From positions 1-10,487 of the forward strand of contig JAJQGZ010000049.1 of assembly GCA_021200075.1 (NCBI GenBank): 10,487 bases of DNA, read 5' to 3'. The notes below the pieces were generated by a model. That model made no database searches. It was not told the origin of the DNA and was given only the letters and a program-made list of their open reading frames with translations. A program made the translations under genes and the position numbers. This document shows, piece by piece, positions 7,988 to 10,487 of this stretch (positions are counted from its first letter, which is position 1; each line of letters starts with the position of its first letter). Source of the stretch: Clostridiales bacterium (GTDB taxonomy: Bacteria > Bacillota > Clostridia > Oscillospirales > Acutalibacteraceae).

Positions 7988-8004
7988 AACGCTGTCCTCT
8001 CTGA

Positions 8005-8052
8005 TTTAGTTTATTTTAATTTTAGTTTATTTTAATTTTAGTTTATTTTAAT
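8005..8052. repeat. Three exact copies of a 16-bp tandem repeat
   Basis: The unit TTTAGTTTATTTTAAT occurs at 8005-8020, 8021-8036 and 8037-8052 with no mismatch. It makes up a third of the 139-bp gap before rapZ. Each unit boundary creates ATTTTA on the plus strand, which is TAAAAT on the minus strand and resembles a -10 hexamer. The remaining part of the gap (8063-8126) holds repeated TTTAGAT words but no hairpin terminator for the lipoprotein gene. Confidence 0.97.
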
Positions 8053-8062
8053 TAACTGTCAT
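8035..8062 (-). promoter_or_regulatory. Sigma-A-type promoter of rapZ-whiA-dnaE, built into the tandem repeat
   Basis: On the minus strand ATGACA (8062-8057, 5 of 6 consensus bases) is followed by a 16-bp spacer and TAAAAT (8040-8035, 5 of 6). The -10 lies across the junction of repeat units 2 and 3. A second TAAAAT lies 16 bp further down at 8024-8019. Transcription would start near 8028, about 40 bp before the rapZ ATG. Confidence 0.55.
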
Positions 8063-8126
8063 ATAGTTAAAGTAATTGCTTTTAAATTGGTGAATTTATC
8101 GCTGTTGTCGTTTAGATACTTTTAGA

Positions 8127-8822
8127 TTAGATATATTTATTCAATACATCCAGCATTTGTTCGTCAATACAGTATAGATTGTTGGCATAGCTGTTATCCG
8201 AACAACACAATCCCAATTCATTTTCAGTGTTGGGTGAAACATACCCATACGAATAAACGGCGGAAAAATCTTTATACTTAATACCGATAAAATAATCTTC
8301 TTCAATATGTGGTTTTTCTTCGCAGAAGCTTTCCTCCGAATAACTTGCGTTTGAAGCGGAAATGAGTAATTGGCTGATTGCGTCAATATCCGATTCGTCA
8401 ACAATACTTACGCAGTTACTGTCAAAATAGCCTTGGCATTCATCAGATGAAATTATAATTTTTTCTATTTCATCACCGTTTCTGTAATCGGGAAAAGTAT
8501 AATCTGCTTTTGCATATAATTCATAATTACATATTAAAAACATATTATAGCTCTCATCTTTATAAACCTTTGCCTTTTTTATTCGGTGTTTTATCAGTGT
8601 CATTGACATCGCCGAAAAAGATTTTAACACTGTTCATTTAGCGTCATCGGGAATATACCATATTGAGCCTATGCTCATTCCGTTGTCATCAACATATACA
8701 TATACATTATTTTCATGATAACAAACAATATCTTCAGCCTCCAACGAGCCGCCGCTGTTGCAAGCCGAAAGAACAAAAACTAATGCTAATGACAATAAAA
8801 TCATTTTTTGTAATCGTTTCAT
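8127..8822 (-). pseudogene. Unrecognised lipoprotein, frame disrupted around an in-frame TGA
   Basis: I do not recognise the family. The gene starts at ATG 8822-8820 with AAAGGTG 8 nt upstream. It encodes a lipoprotein signal peptide with lipobox LSAC, Cys21 being the lipidation site, so the product would sit on the outer face of the membrane. The frame stops at TGA 8636-8634 after 62 codons, yet the same frame is open again from 8630 to TAA 8129-8127, net about 231 aa. Between about 8638 and 8575 a different frame gives the more protein-like NSVKIFFGDVNDTDKTPNKK and then rejoins the main frame at KVYKDESYNMF. The likely history is loss of one base near 8638 and gain of one base at the A6 run near 8580. 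The mature part is acidic and rich in Tyr, Asp and Cys. An alternative is a short 62-aa lipoprotein plus a remnant. Confidence 0.7.
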
Positions 8823-9550
8823 AATTTTCACCTTTTGGATGTTCAACGGTTATTTTTTTCATCGTCATAACATTACCGTTAGCGTCATAAGTCAAAAATT
8901 TATTTTTTATGCTTGCTATGCTGTTTAGACTTTTTAATATCTTATTGTATTGAAATACAAAAAGAGCAGTATTTACTATAAATATGCAAAGCATAGAAAG
9001 CGCCAAAAATATTCCTAATTCAAAAATGCTGTTTGATTTAACATACGACACTATAATAATACAAACAAATATTATTATAGGAATTAAAAGTATTATAAAC
9101 CAAAACGAAATTAACTCCATCAGTCTGTTTTTTAGTGCTTTTTTTTGAAAACCAGTTGTGAATTTGAACATCTTCCGAAACCCAATAAAAACAATTAAAT
9201 TTTCCAAAATCTTTTTCTTCTAAGAGTACGGAAGTTTCGTTTTTTATTTCTGCTTCTTGTGTCTTAAACCAAAAATTGCTCACTAAACTGTCTGCGGCAA
9301 ATTCATAAAAAGAAATAAATTCTCGTTTTTCAAATGTTTTTTGACTTTCAAGAAAAAAGCTAACAATCGATAATATGATAAAACCAATTATATTTTTCTT
9401 TTCATTATTATTATGTACGATTTCAATCTTTTTTGCATTTTCAGGAAGCACAATTTGGTAACGATTTTTCAAATTAATATTTTTATAGATTTTATTATCT
9501 ACCCTGCATATTAAAAAATCTTTCCTATCGGTTTTTAGTGTTAATTTCAT
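8734..9550 (-). pseudogene. Unrecognised three-segment membrane protein with a +1 frameshift
   Basis: Family not recognised. Start ATG 9550-9548 lies 13 bp after the preceding gene, with CAGGTG at 9560-9555. The first frame gives MKLTLKTDRKDFLIC, a beta-rich 50-residue head and a hydrophobic segment at 53-67, but ends uselessly at 9038. At the A8 run (9146-9139), removing one A joins S135-K-K to ALKNRLMELISFW and continues into two strong membrane segments (about 147-169 and 178-199) and a charged tail with TYDANGNVMTMKK. Repaired length is up to 271 aa. The last 30 codons overlap the signal-peptide region of the next gene (8822-8734) and look like out-of-frame sequence, so the true end may be near 8850, where another A7 run (8859-8853) lies. 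The DNA is clearly more AT-rich than the flanking housekeeping genes. Confidence 0.7.
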
Positions 9551-9563
9551 ATTTCACCTGAAA

Positions 9564-10141
9564 TTAACAATGCACTTCGTAATAGTACCAATTGCCGTCA
9601 ATTTTACTTGTCAAATACCAATCTGCTCCGGTGTTTTTCGCACCGTTTACATATAAATTTTCCTTAACTTCTCTGAATGTACATTTTTCTTTTTCCGTGA
9701 CATTTTCTTCAAACGGTGAATTTTCACAATAATCTCCGTTGAATGAATAATACAGTCCGCCGTAATATCCGTTTGTACCACTGTATTCAAAAAATAAACA
9801 CGAATTATAATATGTAACACTGCAAATATCTGTATTTTTTTAATTCATTTGTCAGTGGATAAATATCGTAATCTAAAAAGTAAGAGTCAAAATTTTCCTC
9901 CGATACAACTCCGCCGTAATATTTATAATACCCGTCCGCACTGCTAATTTTGTCATCAATTTCAAACGAGTTAACATAGTTATCAAAAACAGTTTTGTTG
10001 CCGTAATAATAATTCTCCAGATTTTCATTATACGAATAATTAAACTGAAACAAGTTGAAACAAGTATAACATTAATAACAAAATCGCAATTACGGCAAAA
10101 GTGACAATACTGCTTTGATTATACTTTTTATTTTTCGGCAT
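9564..10141 (-). pseudogene. Unrecognised membrane-anchored, Tyr-rich protein, broken by a 10-bp duplication and a +1 indel
   Basis: Family not recognised. Start ATG 10141-10139 is 27 bp after the murB stop, with a GGGAAA ribosome site. It encodes MPKNKKYNQSSIVTFAVIAI and a single membrane anchor (about 11-29). The frame then dies at TAA just after two tandem copies of TGAAACAAGT (10046-10065, plus-strand reading). Removing one copy joins LMLYLFQ to FNYSYNENLENYYYG. A second break lies in the A7 run 9841-9835: with six A's the sequence reads NELKNTDICSVTYYN and stays open to TAA 9566-9564. With both repairs the gene is exactly 189 codons, a 188-aa product that would sit mainly outside the cell, rich in Tyr, Asn and Gly, ending DGNWYYYEVHC. 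Without the repairs only a 31-aa stub and an internal fragment with a poor TTG start remain. Confidence 0.8.
10046..10065. repeat. Exact 10-bp tandem duplication inside a coding region
   Basis: TGAAACAAGT occurs twice head to tail (10046-10055 and 10056-10065). Because 10 is not a multiple of three, the second copy shifts the reading frame of the membrane-anchored gene at codon 28 or so. Confidence 0.95.
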
Positions 10142-10168
10142 ATTGTTTGTTTCCCATTAATAATCAAA

Positions 10169-10487
10169 TTATTTTGTTATTCTGATTTCCGGTTCGAGCT
10201 TTACACCCTTTTCTTTAAAAACGGTATCAATACAAACATCGCACAAGGCGGTGACATCCGCACAGGTGGCGTTACCGATATTGATTATAAAGCCTGCGTG
10301 CTTTTCACTGACTTGCGCTCCGCCGATAGTTCTGCCCTTTAAGCCGCATTCCTGAATAAGCGCTCCCGCAAAATGCCCGGGAGGTCTTTTGAATGCAGAG
10401 CCTGCCGACGGATATTCAAACGGCTGTTTTTCCCGCCTTTTGGAGATAAGCTCATTCATTTTAGCCTTAATTTCGTCACGGTTACCC
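10169..10487 (-). CDS. murB: UDP-N-acetylenolpyruvoylglucosamine reductase, C-terminal part
   Basis: MurB is the cytoplasmic FAD enzyme that reduces UDP-GlcNAc-enolpyruvate to UDP-N-acetylmuramate with NADPH, the second committed step of peptidoglycan synthesis. Only the last 105 codons are in the window, and the frame is open to the edge, so the gene is cut by the window, not broken. The domain 3 signature YPSAGSAFKRPPGHFAG carries the Ser that donates a proton to the substrate in this family. GGAQVSEKHAGFIIN and the terminal KLEPEIRI, holding the conserved Glu, complete the match to the shorter (type II) MurB enzymes of Firmicutes. It ends at TAA 10171-10169. No terminator hairpin separates it from the next gene, so the membrane-anchored gene was probably co-transcribed with it. 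Confidence 0.96.
   Translation of the reverse strand, partial: GNRDEIKAKMNELISKRREKQPFEYPSAGSAFKRPPGHFAGALIQECGLKGRTIGGAQVSEKHAGFIINIGNATCADVTALCDVCIDTVFKEKGVKLEPEIRITK

Noticed and set aside
8053..8126. Terminator after the lipoprotein gene.
   Set aside because: Repeated TTTAGAT words are direct, not inverted; no stem followed by a T-tract was found.
8127..10168. Prophage, insertion sequence or toxin-antitoxin origin for the envelope-gene block.
   Set aside because: No transposase, integrase, terminal inverted repeats, target duplication or toxin motif is visible; all three genes run with the operon.

Overview
The window looks like chromosomal DNA from a low-GC, endospore-lineage Clostridia, probably of the Ruminococcaceae/Oscillospiraceae type. 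The reasons are the gene set (murB, rapZ, whiA, dnaE with an intact PHP domain, ATP-type pfkA, spoIVB, spo0A), Shine-Dalgarno sites of the AGGAGG type, and AT-rich intergenic DNA. Every gene I can support lies on the minus strand, so transcription runs from high to low coordinates. No tRNA, rRNA, CRISPR array, insertion sequence or plus-strand gene is visible. Genus is not determined.

Layout in the direction of transcription: (1) 10487-10169, the 3' part of murB (cell-wall precursor synthesis). (2) 10141-8127, an AT-rich block of three unrecognised genes for cell-envelope proteins: a protein with an N-terminal membrane anchor, a three-segment membrane protein and a lipoprotein. All three carry reading-frame lesions. 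(3) 8126-7988, an AT-rich gap with an exact 3 x 16 bp tandem repeat that overlaps a good sigma-A-type promoter. (4) 7987-2706, an intact housekeeping run of rapZ, whiA and dnaE. (5) 2528-1563, intact pfkA with its own promoter and a downstream intrinsic terminator at 1510-1481. (6) 1432-225, spoIVB, the sigma-K checkpoint protease of sporulation, broken by two +1 indels in A-tracts and one amber codon although all three catalytic residues are still encoded. (7) 91-1, the first 30 codons of spo0A with their own promoter.

The main message is a contrast. Housekeeping genes (about 5.6 kb) are all open and contain at least eight A/T runs of 6-7 bases without a frameshift. The sporulation gene and the three envelope genes (about 3.3 kb) contain at least seven lesions: four +1 indels in A6-A8 tracts, an in-frame TAG, a 10-bp tandem duplication that shifts the frame, and a pair of compensating shifts around an in-frame TGA. 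The TAG and the 10-bp duplication are hard to explain as homopolymer sequencing error, so real decay under relaxed selection is the better reading: a lineage that has lost or is losing sporulation. Read error at the homopolymer sites alone cannot be excluded from this sequence.

No defence system or other obviously new multi-gene machine is recognisable. The most unusual parts are the decayed envelope-gene cluster between murB and rapZ and the repeat-built promoter in front of rapZ-whiA-dnaE.
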